64,000 bases of DNA from Paraburkholderia nodosa (lineage in GTDB: Bacteria; Pseudomonadota; Gammaproteobacteria; Burkholderiales; Burkholderiaceae): the NCBI RefSeq assembly GCF_001718195.1, contig NZ_MCNV01000003.1, positions 1 to 64,000 on the forward strand, given 5' to 3'. Made by a program: the position numbers and the translations under genes. Position 1 is the stretch's first letter. Each line of letters begins with the position of its first letter. This document shows, one piece after another, positions 52,307-61,291 of the stretch. The notes below the pieces were generated by a model that saw only the letters and a program-made list of their open reading frames with translations, did not search any database and was not told where the DNA came from.

Positions 52307-53761
52307 TTATTGGCCGAAGCGCGCGTAGATGTCCGGCCGCGAACGCTTGAGCACGAAAGCAATCAGCACGCCGATCAGCGCCACCGCGAGCACGACCCAT
52401 GGGAACGCACGTACGACCGGGCTATCGGAACCGGCGAGCGCGTCGAGATTGCCGATCAGCACGATGCCGATGGAGAGCAGACCGCAGCCGCCCAGCACCG
52501 GCGCGAGGAACGCGTGCCACAGTCGCGTGTCCTTCTTCGTGGCGCGGAAAAACGCCGCCACCGAAAAGCTCGTGACCGCCTGCAGCATGACGATGCCGAT
52601 GGTGCCGAGCGCCGAGCCCCAGCTGAACACGATGTTGAACGGATCGCTGCCCGCGAGAACGAAAAGGCCCACCGGCACAGCGACCGAAAGTGTCTGCAGA
52701 TAGCTCGCGAGATACGGCGATCCATACTTCGGATGCAGGCGATCGAGCACCGCGGGAAGAATCCCCTCACCCGCAAGCGCGTGGATGTAACGCACGATCG
52801 TGTTGTGGAACGACAGCAGGCTCGCGAAGATGCTGGAAAGCAGCAGGAAGCTCATCGTCGTGGTCATCGCGCCGCCCAGGTACTTCGTCGACTGGATGAA
52901 CCAGAAGTCGCCCGGCTGTTTCGTCGCGACGTCCGTGACGTTGCTGATGCCATAGGCGCAAACGATAGCCCACGTGACGAACGCAAAAAACACGAGAATC
53001 AGCGTGACGGAAACATAGGTGGCGCGCGGCACCGTCACCTTCGGGTCGCGGCACTCCTTGCCGTAGATCGCCGTGGCCTCGAAACCGATGAACGACGCGA
53101 GCGCGAACATCACCGCGATGCCGAGGTGGCCGCTGAAAACGTGGCGCGGCGAAAACGGCGCGAGCGTCAGGCCATCCGGTCCACCATGATGAATCACGAT
53201 CGCGAGGCTCAGCAGCAGCAGGATGCCGAGTTCGAGACACATGAGCACGCCGAGCAGGCGGCTGTTCAGGTCGATGCCGCGAATGCCGGTGAACTGCACG
53301 ACGACGAGGCACGCGAATGAATACGCGTACCACGGCAGCGAACTATGCAGCAGTGGCCCGAGCACCACCGTGCAGAAGAAACCGAACAGGCCGTACAACG
53401 CGATCTGGATGCTCGTGTACGAGAGCAGCGCGACGAGTGCGCCGGCCATGCCAACAGGTCGGCCGAAACCCGCCGTGATGTACGCGTAGAACGCGCCGGC
53501 ACGCACGATGTGGCGGCTCATTGAAGCGAAGCCCACGCTGAACACGAGCAGCACGACGCCCGCGATCACGAATGCGCCGGGAATGCCCGCGCCATTGCCA
53601 AGGCTGATGGCAGGTGGCACCGCGCCCAGCATGCCGGTGAGCGGCGCCGCCGCGGAAATGACGAGAAAGACGATCTGCCAAAGCCCGAGCAAGCTGCGCT
53701 GTGAGTCCACTGCCGCGTTGTCTCCAACGAGGTGAGCGGGAGAAGAATACGGTTCGTTCAT
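52307..53761 (-). CDS. APC family amino acid/amine permease
   Basis: A 484-residue permease with about 12 membrane segments. Evidence: GLWQIVFLVISAAAPLTGML in TM1, AISLGNGAGIPGAFVIAGVV in TM2, RAGAFYAYITAGFGRPVGMA, and ALASFIGFEATAIYGKECRD (TM6 region of the APC superfamily). It probably imports an amine or amino acid; the promoter carries the same 28-bp element as the copper amine oxidase, so the amine substrate of that enzyme is the best candidate. GAGGCAACG precedes the ATG at 53761. It is followed by the porin gene. Confidence 0.9.
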   Translation of the reverse strand: MNEPYSSPAHLVGDNAAVDSQRSLLGLWQIVFLVISAAAPLTGMLGAVPPAISLGNGAGIPGAFVIAGVVLLVFSVGFASMSRHIVRAGAFYAYITAGFGRPVGMAGALVALLSYTSIQIALYGLFGFFCTVVLGPLLHSSLPWYAYSFACLVVVQFTGIRGIDLNSRLLGVLMCLELGILLLLSLAIVIHHGGPDGLTLAPFSPRHVFSGHLGIAVMFALASFIGFEATAIYGKECRDPKVTVPRATYVSVTLILVFFAFVTWAIVCAYGISNVTDVATKQPGDFWFIQSTKYLGGAMTTTMSFLLLSSIFASLLSFHNTIVRYIHALAGEGILPAVLDRLHPKYGSPYLASYLQTLSVAVPVGLFVLAGSDPFNIVFSWGSALGTIGIVMLQAVTSFSVAAFFRATKKDTRLWHAFLAPVLGGCGLLSIGIVLIGNLDALAGSDSPVVRAFPWVVLAVALIGVLIAFVLKRSRPDIYARFGQ

Positions 53762-54071
53762 CGTTGCCTCTGCGGGTGTCTGTTCTGGGTTCGCCATACG
53801 ACACGATGAAGAACCGCGTGCCTCCGGCGCTCGACGAATCGAATTTCCCGATTCGGATTGAGCGCATGGTAGGCAGCTAATAAACTCGCCGACTTGGCGC
53901 AACGCGCCAATTACTCGATAAAGTGCGCCAGGGCTGGAGCGGGTTTTCACTTAACCGCGCTGAAGCGGTCGATATTACCTTCGGCATCCTGATTAATGCC
54001 GCGAGCCGGGAATCCGTACTTCAGCCCACAAGCTTACTGAAAGCCGTCAATTCTCTTTCACCACTTGCGCG
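53762..54071. other. 310-bp region between permease start and AraC gene stop
   Basis: Holds the upstream region of the permease gene. The main element is the AraC-type operator at 53894-53930. The rest shows no gene, hairpin with T run or repeat. Confidence 0.45.
53894..53930 (-). promoter_or_regulatory. AraC-type operator upstream of the permease gene
   Basis: On the minus strand, bases 53930-53903 read TGGCGCACT, T, TATCG, then AGTAA and TTGGCGCG. 22 of 28 positions equal the element at 55143-55170 before the amine oxidase gene, in the same orientation relative to its gene. A 17-bp perfect palindrome TTGGCGCAACGCGCCAA (53894-53910) overlaps it. It starts 142 bp upstream of the permease start codon. 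Confidence 0.75.
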
Positions 54072-55088
54072 CTAGCGGGGTCGCTTGGCGCCTGCACGGC
54101 CCCAGTTGCGCGTCGCACGCCATAGCACGGTGGCGTCGGCATAACCCACGGCGCGGGCCACGGCCGCGTTGGTCATGCCCTCCTGCTCGCGCAGCACCGC
54201 CACGCTGCGCTCGCGCTCTTCGCGAATGATCTGGCGCACAGAGGTCCCGGCGTCGGCGAGATGCCGCTGCAAAGAGCGGTCCGAAAGCCCGAGGTCCTTG
54301 GCGATATCGCCGACCACGAGCTTTTCGCGCGCGAGCCGGCGCGTCACGAGATCGCGCACCTGGTCCACGAGCGTATGCGGAATCGTGTCGCGCGAAATCA
54401 GGTCGGTGGCGTGGCGCTCCATCATGCGCGCCATCTGCACGTCGGCGCTCTTGAGCGGCGTGTCGAGATCGTGCGGGTGCAGGACCACGCCGTTGGCCGG
54501 CTGCTGGAAGCGCACGGGCACGCGAAAGAGGCGCAAATAAGGCTTGAGGTCCTCGGGCGCGGCGTGCTCGAAATGAATCTCGCACGGCGTCCATGCTGCG
54601 CCTCGCACCTGGCGAATCATGTGGCACATGGCGGAGACGCTGTACTCGGCGTCCTGCCGGCGCGGCCAGATTTGCGTATGCGCGATGCGATAGCTCCACA
54701 TCGGCCATGCGTTGTCGCTCACGAGATCGACGGCCGTCGCGCTTTGCCACGAGCCGAGCGTGTCGGTGAACTTACGGATTGCGGCGCCGAGTGTAGGCGA
54801 CGACATGAACACGAGGCCAGCCGGCCCCAGTTCCGTGAGCTGCAATTCGGCGCCTAAGCGCAGGCCGAGAAAGGGTTCGTCGAGGACCTGCGCCGCGCGT
54901 TCGAACGCGCCCACGTAGCGCCCGAGCGCCACGATTTCATACGGATTGGAAAGCTGCCGGCGACTCAGGCCGAACTCGGCCAGCAATGCATCGCAGTCCG
55001 CACCGGCGGCGTCGAGTGCACGCACGATGGGACCCATCACGGCACCGCGAATCATCGGGAAACCGCTATTGACAGGCACTCTTTTCAT
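54072..55088 (-). CDS. AraC family regulator of amine catabolism (OruR/FeaR-like arrangement)
   Basis: A 338-residue AraC regulator with the arabinose-binding-like N-terminal domain seen in OruR/ArgR-type members (VPVNSGFPMIRGAVMGPIVR) and a C-terminal double helix-turn-helix: VVGDIAKDLGLSDRSLQRHL and TNAAVARAVGYADATVLWRA, at about residues 255-325. The start at 55088 is preferred because GGAGCGAGAC lies just before it; the ATG at 55100 has no such site. It is divergent from the copper amine oxidase gene (55290). The promoters of that gene and of the permease gene share a 28-bp element it probably binds. Confidence 0.9.
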   Translation of the reverse strand: MKRVPVNSGFPMIRGAVMGPIVRALDAAGADCDALLAEFGLSRRQLSNPYEIVALGRYVGAFERAAQVLDEPFLGLRLGAELQLTELGPAGLVFMSSPTLGAAIRKFTDTLGSWQSATAVDLVSDNAWPMWSYRIAHTQIWPRRQDAEYSVSAMCHMIRQVRGAAWTPCEIHFEHAAPEDLKPYLRLFRVPVRFQQPANGVVLHPHDLDTPLKSADVQMARMMERHATDLISRDTIPHTLVDQVRDLVTRRLAREKLVVGDIAKDLGLSDRSLQRHLADAGTSVRQIIREERERSVAVLREQEGMTNAAVARAVGYADATVLWRATRNWGRAGAKRPR

Positions 55089-55142
55089 GTCTCGCTCCAT
55101 TAGGGCCTGTATGCGCCGACGGATTTAACAGTCGATCGTCTC

Positions 55143-55170
55143 TGGCGCACTCTATCGCCCCTTTGGCGCG
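55143..55170 (+). promoter_or_regulatory. AraC-type operator upstream of the copper amine oxidase gene
   Basis: Reads TGGCGCACT, C, TATCG, then CCCCT and TTGGCGCG. The two TGGCGC cores start 21 bp apart (55143 and 55164), i.e. direct repeats two helical turns apart, as AraC-family proteins prefer. Same 28-bp element as before the permease gene. Confidence 0.75.
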
Positions 55171-55289
55171 TTTTGCAAGCGCGAAAAAAATGCGGCGTTT
55201 CTACGATTGACCCATCGACATCGCATGAGACGAATGCGGTTTCTTCATACCGTCCCATGCCCTGTTGCGCCCAACGCCATCCTTACGAA

Positions 55290-57278
55290 ATGCTTATGAA
55301 CACGAATCCGAACGCGCATCCGCTCGACCCGTTGAGCCTCGCCGAAATGCAGCTGGCCTGTGACATCGTGAAAGCCGCCGAGCAGCTCGATGATTTTGGG
55401 CGCTTTCCTGTCACCGAACTGTGCGAGCCGCCCAAGGCGGAAGTGCTCGCGTACAAGCATGGCGATTACTTCTCGCGCCGCGCCTTCGTCATCGCGATCG
55501 ATCGCACCCGCAGCCAGACGCTCGAATTCGTGGTGGACCTGCGCGAGAAGAAAGTGGAATTGCGTAAGGCGCTCGCCTTGCAAAACGCGCCCTATGGCCA
55601 GCCGCCCGTGATGATCGAAGACTTCATGAACGCGGAGCGCATCGTCAAGGAAGACGCAGCATGGCGCGAGGCCGTGAAAAAGCGCGGCCTCACCGAAGAC
55701 GAACTCGAGCGCGTGCAGGTCGACCCGTTCTCCGCGGGCGCGTTCGACCGCCCGAACGAAAACGGCCGCCGCCTCGTGCGCTGCGTGAGCTACTACCGCG
55801 AGTCCCTGACCGACAATGGTTACGCGCATCCCATCGAAGGCGTCGTCGCCGTGGTGGACCTGCTCGCGCACAAGGTGATCGAGCTGATCGACGACGGCCG
55901 CATCATCCCCATTCCGCGCGCCAGGCACAACTACGACACGCCGAGCCTCGGCAAGCCGCGTGACACCGTCAAGCCGCTCTCAATCAGTCAGCCCGAAGGC
56001 CCGAGCTTCACGATAGACGGCTGGCAGGTTAGCTGGCAGAACTGGAAATTCCGCGTGGGTTTCACGCCGCGCGAAGGGCTCGTGCTGCACCAGATCACAT
56101 GGGACGACGGCAAGAGCGCGCCGCGCCCGATCGTCTACCGCGCGAGCGTGACCGAGATGTGCGTGCCCTACTCGGACCCCACCACGAACCATTACTGGAA
56201 AAGCGCGTTCGATGCGGGCGAATACGGACTCGGCAAGCTCGCGAACCAGCTCGAACTGGGCTGCGATTGCCTCGGCACGATCCGCTATTTCGACATTCCG
56301 TCCGCCGACGACTTCGGCAACGGCTTCACCATGAAGAACGCCGTGTGTCTGCACGAAGAGGATTACGGCACGCTCTGGAAGCACTACGAGTTCCGCACCG
56401 GTGTGTTCGAGATGCGCCGTTCGCGCCGCCTCGTGATCTCGTTCTTCGCAACAGTGGGCAACTACGATTACGGCTTTTACTGGTACTTCTATCAGGACGG
56501 TACGATCCAGCTCGAATGCAAGCTCACGGGCATCATCCAGACTTCCGCGGTGGCGGATGGCGACAGTTACCCGTGGGGCGGCATGGTCACAGAGAACCTG
56601 GGTGGCCCGACGCATCAGCACTTCTTCAACGCGCGCTTGCACATGATGGTGGACGGCGAGAAGAACTCCGTCACCGAGCACGAATTCGTGCCGCGCGCGA
56701 TGGGTGCCGGGAATCCATACGGCAACGTGTTCGATACGACCAGGCGCGTGCTCAAGACCGAGCAGGAAGCGGCGCGTAACGCCAGTGGTCAGACGGGGCG
56801 CTTCTGGAAAGTGGTGAACCCGAACGTGAAGAACCGCGTCGGCGCGAATCCGGGCTACAAGCTCATCGTCAACGACTCGCCGCTCATGCTCGCCGATCCC
56901 GACTCGAAGGTGCGCCAGCGCGGCGGCTTCGCCACGCGCCACGTGTGGGTCACACCGTACGACACGACGCAGCGCTACGCGAGCGGCGACTACCCGAACC
57001 AGCACGCCGGCGGCGACGGCCTGCCGCGCTATATCGAGGCGAACCGCAACGTAGAGAACGAGGACATCGTGCTGTGGCACAGCTTCGGCCACACGCACGT
57101 GTGCAAGCCCGAGGATTTCCCCGTGATGCCGGTGGAGTATGCGGGCTTCATGCTCAAGCCCAACAACTTCTTCTACGGCAATCCCGCGATGGACCTGCCG
57201 GGCGGGCGCGATCCGCACAGCGTGCAGGACCGCGCAGACGCGCCCGAAGCAAAATCGTGCTGCCACAGCAAGCAGTGA
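55290..57278 (+). CDS. Copper amine oxidase (topaquinone type)
   Basis: A 662-residue copper amine oxidase, related to the Arthrobacter enzymes. Key residues are present: topaquinone precursor Tyr392 in FATVGNYDYGFYW, catalytic base Asp308 in SAFDAGEYGLG, copper ligands His442 and His444 in GPTHQHFFNARL, and His603 in FGHTHVCKPEDFP. Each lies 10-11 residues beyond the position in AGAO. It oxidises primary amines (for instance tyramine or phenethylamine) to aldehydes plus ammonia and peroxide. No signal peptide is seen. The start is uncertain: 55290 or 55296, neither with a clear ribosome-binding site; the frame opens at 55173. The C-terminal SCCHSKQ is unusual. The aldehyde dehydrogenase at 58315 would take the product. 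Confidence 0.95.
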   Translation: MLMNTNPNAHPLDPLSLAEMQLACDIVKAAEQLDDFGRFPVTELCEPPKAEVLAYKHGDYFSRRAFVIAIDRTRSQTLEFVVDLREKKVELRKALALQNAPYGQPPVMIEDFMNAERIVKEDAAWREAVKKRGLTEDELERVQVDPFSAGAFDRPNENGRRLVRCVSYYRESLTDNGYAHPIEGVVAVVDLLAHKVIELIDDGRIIPIPRARHNYDTPSLGKPRDTVKPLSISQPEGPSFTIDGWQVSWQNWKFRVGFTPREGLVLHQITWDDGKSAPRPIVYRASVTEMCVPYSDPTTNHYWKSAFDAGEYGLGKLANQLELGCDCLGTIRYFDIPSADDFGNGFTMKNAVCLHEEDYGTLWKHYEFRTGVFEMRRSRRLVISFFATVGNYDYGFYWYFYQDGTIQLECKLTGIIQTSAVADGDSYPWGGMVTENLGGPTHQHFFNARLHMMVDGEKNSVTEHEFVPRAMGAGNPYGNVFDTTRRVLKTEQEAARNASGQTGRFWKVVNPNVKNRVGANPGYKLIVNDSPLMLADPDSKVRQRGGFATRHVWVTPYDTTQRYASGDYPNQHAGGDGLPRYIEANRNVENEDIVLWHSFGHTHVCKPEDFPVMPVEYAGFMLKPNNFFYGNPAMDLPGGRDPHSVQDRADAPEAKSCCHSKQ

Positions 57279-57285
57279 GCGCGCG

Positions 57286-58266
57286 ATGATGCCGCGCGAG
57301 CGCCGCCTCGATGTAATGCACGCCGCACGCCTGCTGTGCGTCTGGGCGTCGATCACGGGCGGCGCGAGCGCGCTTGCGGGAGGCGTCATGATCGCGGCGA
57401 TGCCGGCCGGCGCGCCGTTTGCCGCATTCGCCGCGAGCGCGCTTGCCCTGCCTGCGATGGCGTTGATTCCGGGCGTGCTTGCGCGCAGCTTCGCCACGCA
57501 CCCCACAGTGCCGATCGCGAGCGCACTCGCACTCACGATGGCGGCAATGGGCGCCGGCGCGCACGCAGGAGCAACGCTCTCGCAGACGCCGCTCATCCTG
57601 GGCGGCGTCGCCTTGATCGCCGCGGCGTGCATGCACTTGCGGCGCACGCGCGATAGCGCGGCAAGGTCGGTGCATACGCACGCAACGGCGCCCGTGTGGC
57701 GCAACGGCATGCTGCTCATCGCACCCGCGCTGCTTGCAGGCCTGTCGAGCGGCGTGCTCGCGCGCTTCCAGTTTTTCGCGCTCTGCGGCGGCACTGCGAT
57801 GTCCGTGACGCAGGTTGTGACGTCACTCGCCGTGGTGAGCCTCGCAGGCTGGCTCGCCGATCGCGTCGATTACCGGCGCGCACTGCTCGTGCTCTTCGTA
57901 TTGCGTGGCGGACTGCTCGCCGCGCTGACGTTCGATTGCCTCGCGCCGTGGGCTGCGCTTGCTGCCCCCGCATTCGCCGTGCTCGACTACCTGACGCTCC
58001 CCACGCTCATACGCGGCGGGCGAACGTCGCGCGCCTCGGGTACCGGCTGCCCGGGCCTCGCACATCACGCGGGCATGCTGGCAGGCGCGGCGCTCGCCAC
58101 CACGTCATGGGGCTTCGGACAGGGCTTTTACGCGCTGTTCATCGTTGCGGGCGCGCTCAATCTTGCATGCGCATACGCATTCGCAATGCCACGCCGATTC
58201 CGTGCACACACGCCCTACCCTGCGTCAGCCGCCCTCGCTACGGGCAGCACAATCGACTTACGCTGA
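57286..58266 (+). CDS. MFS-like integral membrane protein, unknown function
   Basis: A 326-residue membrane protein with about nine to ten hydrophobic segments, for example ALAGGVMIAAMPAGAPFAAF and LLVLFVLRGGLLAALTFDCL. A DRVDYRRALLVLF segment at about residue 180 resembles an MFS loop 2-3 motif (DRxxRRxxL), so it may be a reduced or divergent MFS transporter. Ala content is very high and the codon choice is GC-heavy. It starts 7 bp after the amine oxidase stop and precedes the aldehyde dehydrogenase gene, so it belongs to the amine operon, perhaps as a transporter. Function not known. Confidence 0.7.
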   Translation: MMPRERRLDVMHAARLLCVWASITGGASALAGGVMIAAMPAGAPFAAFAASALALPAMALIPGVLARSFATHPTVPIASALALTMAAMGAGAHAGATLSQTPLILGGVALIAAACMHLRRTRDSAARSVHTHATAPVWRNGMLLIAPALLAGLSSGVLARFQFFALCGGTAMSVTQVVTSLAVVSLAGWLADRVDYRRALLVLFVLRGGLLAALTFDCLAPWAALAAPAFAVLDYLTLPTLIRGGRTSRASGTGCPGLAHHAGMLAGAALATTSWGFGQGFYALFIVAGALNLACAYAFAMPRRFRAHTPYPASAALATGSTIDLR

Positions 58267-58314
58267 AACACTCACCGAAAAACGTTCGCATCACTACCGA
58301 AATCAGGAGACGGT

Positions 58315-59793
58315 ATGGACCGCCAGGACTTCACGCACACGATCCGCACACAAATGTTCGTCGACGGACGTTTTAGCGAAAGCGGCAACGGCCGCACGTT
58401 TGCCGTATTCAATCCCGCCACGGGCGCGGAGATCGCGCAGGTGCCCGACGCCAGCGACGCCGACATCGACGCTGCCGTCATTGCCGCGCGCCGCGCCTTC
58501 GAAGCCGACACGTGGCGGCGTATGGCGCCCGCCGCGCGCGAGCGCCTGCTGCTCAAACTCGCCGACCTCGTCGAACAGCACGGCGACGAACTTGCTGCGC
58601 TCGAAACGCTCAACCAGGGCAAGCTGCTCGCCTTCTCGAAGATGCTCGAAGTGGGCGGCAGCGTGCAATGGCTGCGCTATATGGCCGGCTGGGCCACGAA
58701 GATCGAGGGCAGCACCGTGGATCTCTCGCTCGCTTTCCCGCCCGGCGTGCGCTATAACGCCTCCACGCGGCGCGTGCCCGCGGGCGTGGTCGCCGCGATC
58801 GTGCCGTGGAATTTCCCGCTGCTGATGGCGGTCTGGAAAATCGCGCCCGCGCTCGCCTGCGGCTGCACCGTGGTGCTCAAGCCCGCCGAAGAAACCCCGC
58901 TCACGGCCATCCGCCTCGCCGAGCTCGCGCACGAAGCCGGCTTTCCGCCGGGCGTGTTCAATGTCGTCACGGGCCAGGGCGAGACGGCGGGCGCAGCGCT
59001 AGTTCGTCATGCGCAGGTGGACAAGGTCACTTTCACGGGCTCGACCGAAGTGGGCCGCCTCATCGGCAAGCAATGCGCGAGCGATCTCAAGCGCGTCTCG
59101 CTGGAACTGGGCGGCAAGAGCCCCGTGATCGTGCTCGACGACTGCGATCCGCAGCGCGCGATCGAAGGCGCAGCCGGCGCGATCTTCTTCAATCACGGCC
59201 AGGTCTGCACGGCAGGCTCGCGCCTGTATCTGCCGCGCGCGCGTTTTGAGGAGATCGTCGATGGCATCGCTAAGGTTGCGCGCGCAACCGTGCTCGGCTC
59301 GGGTTTCGATGCGGCCGCGCAGATGGGCCCGCTCGTTTCGGCGCGCCATCGCGCCAAGGTCGCCGGCATGATCGCGCAGGGTCGCGCCGAAGGCGGCGAG
59401 GTCGTGGCGGGCGGCGGCGGCGGCAATCGGCCCGGCTTCTTCATCGAGCCCACGGTGATTGCGAACGCGACCAACAAGCCGCTTACCGTCGTGCGCGAAG
59501 AGGTGTTCGGGCCGGTGCTCGTCGCCATGCCGTATGACGACGTCGAAGAAGCCGTCGCGGCGGCGAATGCTTCGGAGTACGGTCTGGGCGCGAGTGTCTG
59601 GACCAACCAGCTCGACCGCGCGCTGCGCGTCGTGGACGGCGTGCAGGCGGGCACGGTATGGGTCAACACGCACAACATGGTCGACCCGGCATTGCCCTTC
59701 GGCGGCTTCAAGGCCTCGGGCATCGGGCGCGAGCATGGCCGCGCGATCATCGACGCGTACACGGAGACGAAATCCGTCTGCATCGCCTACTGA
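58315..59793 (+). CDS. Aldehyde dehydrogenase (phenylacetaldehyde dehydrogenase-like)
   Basis: A 492-residue NAD-dependent aldehyde dehydrogenase. Motifs: VAAIVPWNFPLLMAVWKIAP, VTFTGSTEVGRLIGKQCASD, catalytic Glu in VSLELGGKSPVIVLDD, catalytic Cys in FFNHGQVCTAGSRLYLPRAR, and FGGFKASGIGREHGRAIIDA. These fit the FeaB/StyD-type phenylacetaldehyde dehydrogenases, which oxidise the aldehyde made by amine oxidase to the acid. AGGAGACGGT lies just before the ATG. It is the third gene after amine oxidase and the membrane protein, with 48 bp spacing. Confidence 0.9.
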   Translation: MDRQDFTHTIRTQMFVDGRFSESGNGRTFAVFNPATGAEIAQVPDASDADIDAAVIAARRAFEADTWRRMAPAARERLLLKLADLVEQHGDELAALETLNQGKLLAFSKMLEVGGSVQWLRYMAGWATKIEGSTVDLSLAFPPGVRYNASTRRVPAGVVAAIVPWNFPLLMAVWKIAPALACGCTVVLKPAEETPLTAIRLAELAHEAGFPPGVFNVVTGQGETAGAALVRHAQVDKVTFTGSTEVGRLIGKQCASDLKRVSLELGGKSPVIVLDDCDPQRAIEGAAGAIFFNHGQVCTAGSRLYLPRARFEEIVDGIAKVARATVLGSGFDAAAQMGPLVSARHRAKVAGMIAQGRAEGGEVVAGGGGGNRPGFFIEPTVIANATNKPLTVVREEVFGPVLVAMPYDDVEEAVAAANASEYGLGASVWTNQLDRALRVVDGVQAGTVWVNTHNMVDPALPFGGFKASGIGREHGRAIIDAYTETKSVCIAY

Positions 59794-59916
59794 GCGCCGC
59801 CGTGCAGCATTGTTAATCGAAATGGAATGATGAAACCCGGCGGCGCGCAATGATCGCCGCCGCGGTTTCGTCCATGATCGAGCCCGTTCTCACCACTTAC
59901 GAGAAGGACTCCGATC

Positions 59917-60663
59917 ATGAATGCCTCCACGAATTCGCGCGGCGTCGCCATCGTCACGGGCGCCTCGCGCGGCATCGGCGCCGCCATTGCCGAACGTCTC
60001 GCGCGCGACGGTTACGCCGTCGTCATCAACTACGCTTCGCGCAGCGCCGAAGCCGAGGCGCTCGTCGCGAAGATCGCGGCGGGCGGCGGTCGCGCGATTG
60101 CGGTGCAAGCGAACGTCGCGAAGACCGACGACGTGCGCCGTCTCTTCGACAACACCGCCGAAACGCTGGGCCAGCCCACACTGCTCGTGAATAACGCGGG
60201 CATCATGAAGACGGTCACAGTTGCCGATTCGACCGACGCGATCTACGACGAAACGTTCGACATCAACGTGCGCGGCACGCTGAACACGCTGCGCGAAGCG
60301 GCGACGAAACTCGCGGATGGCGGCCGCGTGATCAACTTCTCGACCTCCGTGCTCGCGATGAATCTGCCGGGCTACGCGCTCTATACGGCCAGCAAGGCGG
60401 CCGTGGAGACGATCACGCGTGTGTTCGCACGCGAGCTGCGCGGCCGCTCGATCTGCGTGAACGCGGTGGCGCCGGGGCCGGTGGCGACAGAACTATTCCT
60501 CAGCGGCAAGACCGAAGAACAGGTCCAGCATTTCGCGAACATGCCGCCGCTGCAGCGCCTCGGGCAACCCGACGACATTGCAAATGTCGTGTCGTTCCTC
60601 GCGGGCCCGGACGGCGGCTGGGTCAACGGCCAGGTGCTGCGCGCGAACGGCGGGATCGTCTGA
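59917..60663 (+). CDS. SDR family oxidoreductase
   Basis: A 248-residue classical short-chain dehydrogenase. Nucleotide motif VTGASRGIGAAIAERLARDG at the start, the NNAG motif (LLVNNAGIMK), and the catalytic YTASKAAVETITRVFARELR (Tyr-x-x-x-Lys). The C-terminal GGWVNGQVLRANGGIV is the usual FabG/3-oxoacyl-reductase-like end. Substrate unknown. GAGAAGGACTCCGATC precedes the ATG at 59917. It follows the aldehyde dehydrogenase by 124 bp, so it may or may not be in the same operon. Confidence 0.9.
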   Translation: MNASTNSRGVAIVTGASRGIGAAIAERLARDGYAVVINYASRSAEAEALVAKIAAGGGRAIAVQANVAKTDDVRRLFDNTAETLGQPTLLVNNAGIMKTVTVADSTDAIYDETFDINVRGTLNTLREAATKLADGGRVINFSTSVLAMNLPGYALYTASKAAVETITRVFARELRGRSICVNAVAPGPVATELFLSGKTEEQVQHFANMPPLQRLGQPDDIANVVSFLAGPDGGWVNGQVLRANGGIV

Positions 60664-60843
60664 CACGCCGCCCGGCGTGGCTTCGCGGCAGAACCCGGGC
60701 GGGACGTGGTCTCAGGGCAAACCGCTGCGGCGTGAAACCGGCGGTCCCGGCCGGTGCTACACTCCGTGGTCGAAAAACGGTAGAAAGACAGAGCCGGAGG
60801 CATGGCGCGCCGGCTCATATTGCGCCCTCAACCACTCCAGACC

Positions 60844-61224
60844 ATGTATCTGTCCATCCTCGCCGTCGGCATTGGCGGCGCGCTCGGTTCGCTGTTGCGC
60901 TGGGTTCTCGGGCTACGCCTGAATGCCCTCTACCCTGACCTGCCGCTCGGCACGCTTGCGTCGAACATCATCGCGGGCTATGTGATCGGCGTCGCAGTCG
61001 CCTATTTCGGGCGCATGCCCCAACTCTCCTCCGAATGGCGCCTCTTTGTCATTACCGGCTTGATGGGCGGCCTCTCCACGTTCTCGACCTTCTCAGCCGA
61101 AGTCGTTTCGCATCTGCAGCACGGACGTTTCGGCTGGGCCGCGGGCGAAATCGCCATTCACGTGTGCGCCTCGGTCGTCATGACGATCCTTGGCATTGCA
61201 ACGGTATCGGCACTGGTTCGCTGA
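60844..61224 (+). CDS. crcB: Fluoride channel/exporter CrcB (Fluc)
   Basis: A 126-residue CrcB protein. The four-helix arrangement, the [16 protein letters not shown] motif at the start, [20 protein letters not shown], and [20 protein letters not shown] are family hallmarks, including the conserved Asn of the second helix and the Phe-box region. It passes fluoride out of the cell as an antiparallel dimer. The start is at 60844 (MYLSILAVG); the frame opening at 60802 adds 14 unsuited residues. A fluoride riboswitch is not convincingly seen upstream. Confidence 0.92.
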   Translation: MYLSILAVGIGGALGSLLRWVLGLRLNALYPDLPLGTLASNIIAGYVIGVAVAYFGRMPQLSSEWRLFVITGLMGGLSTFSTFSAEVVSHLQHGRFGWAAGEIAIHVCASVVMTILGIATVSALVR

Positions 61225-61237
61225 TCGGCAACGAAAA

Positions 61238-61269
61238 CGGCCGCGTTCGCCATTCGCGAAACGCGGCCG
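61238..61269. terminator. Bidirectional terminator-like hairpin between crcB and cfa
   Basis: CGGCCGCGTT (61238-61247) pairs with AACGCGGCCG (61260-61269); CGC/GCG adds 3 bp with one bulged base. A run of four A precedes it, which becomes a T run on the minus strand; on the plus strand CATTAATG follows. Confidence 0.65.
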
Positions 61270-61291
61270 CATTAATGATGCGACGGGAAGA

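Noticed and set aside
60664..60843. Possible fluoride riboswitch upstream of crcB
   Set aside because: GGGCGGGACGTGG and GCAAACCGC recall part of the crcB motif, but the conserved CTGATGxCxCCTAC part is not found, so a covariance-model search would be needed to revive it.
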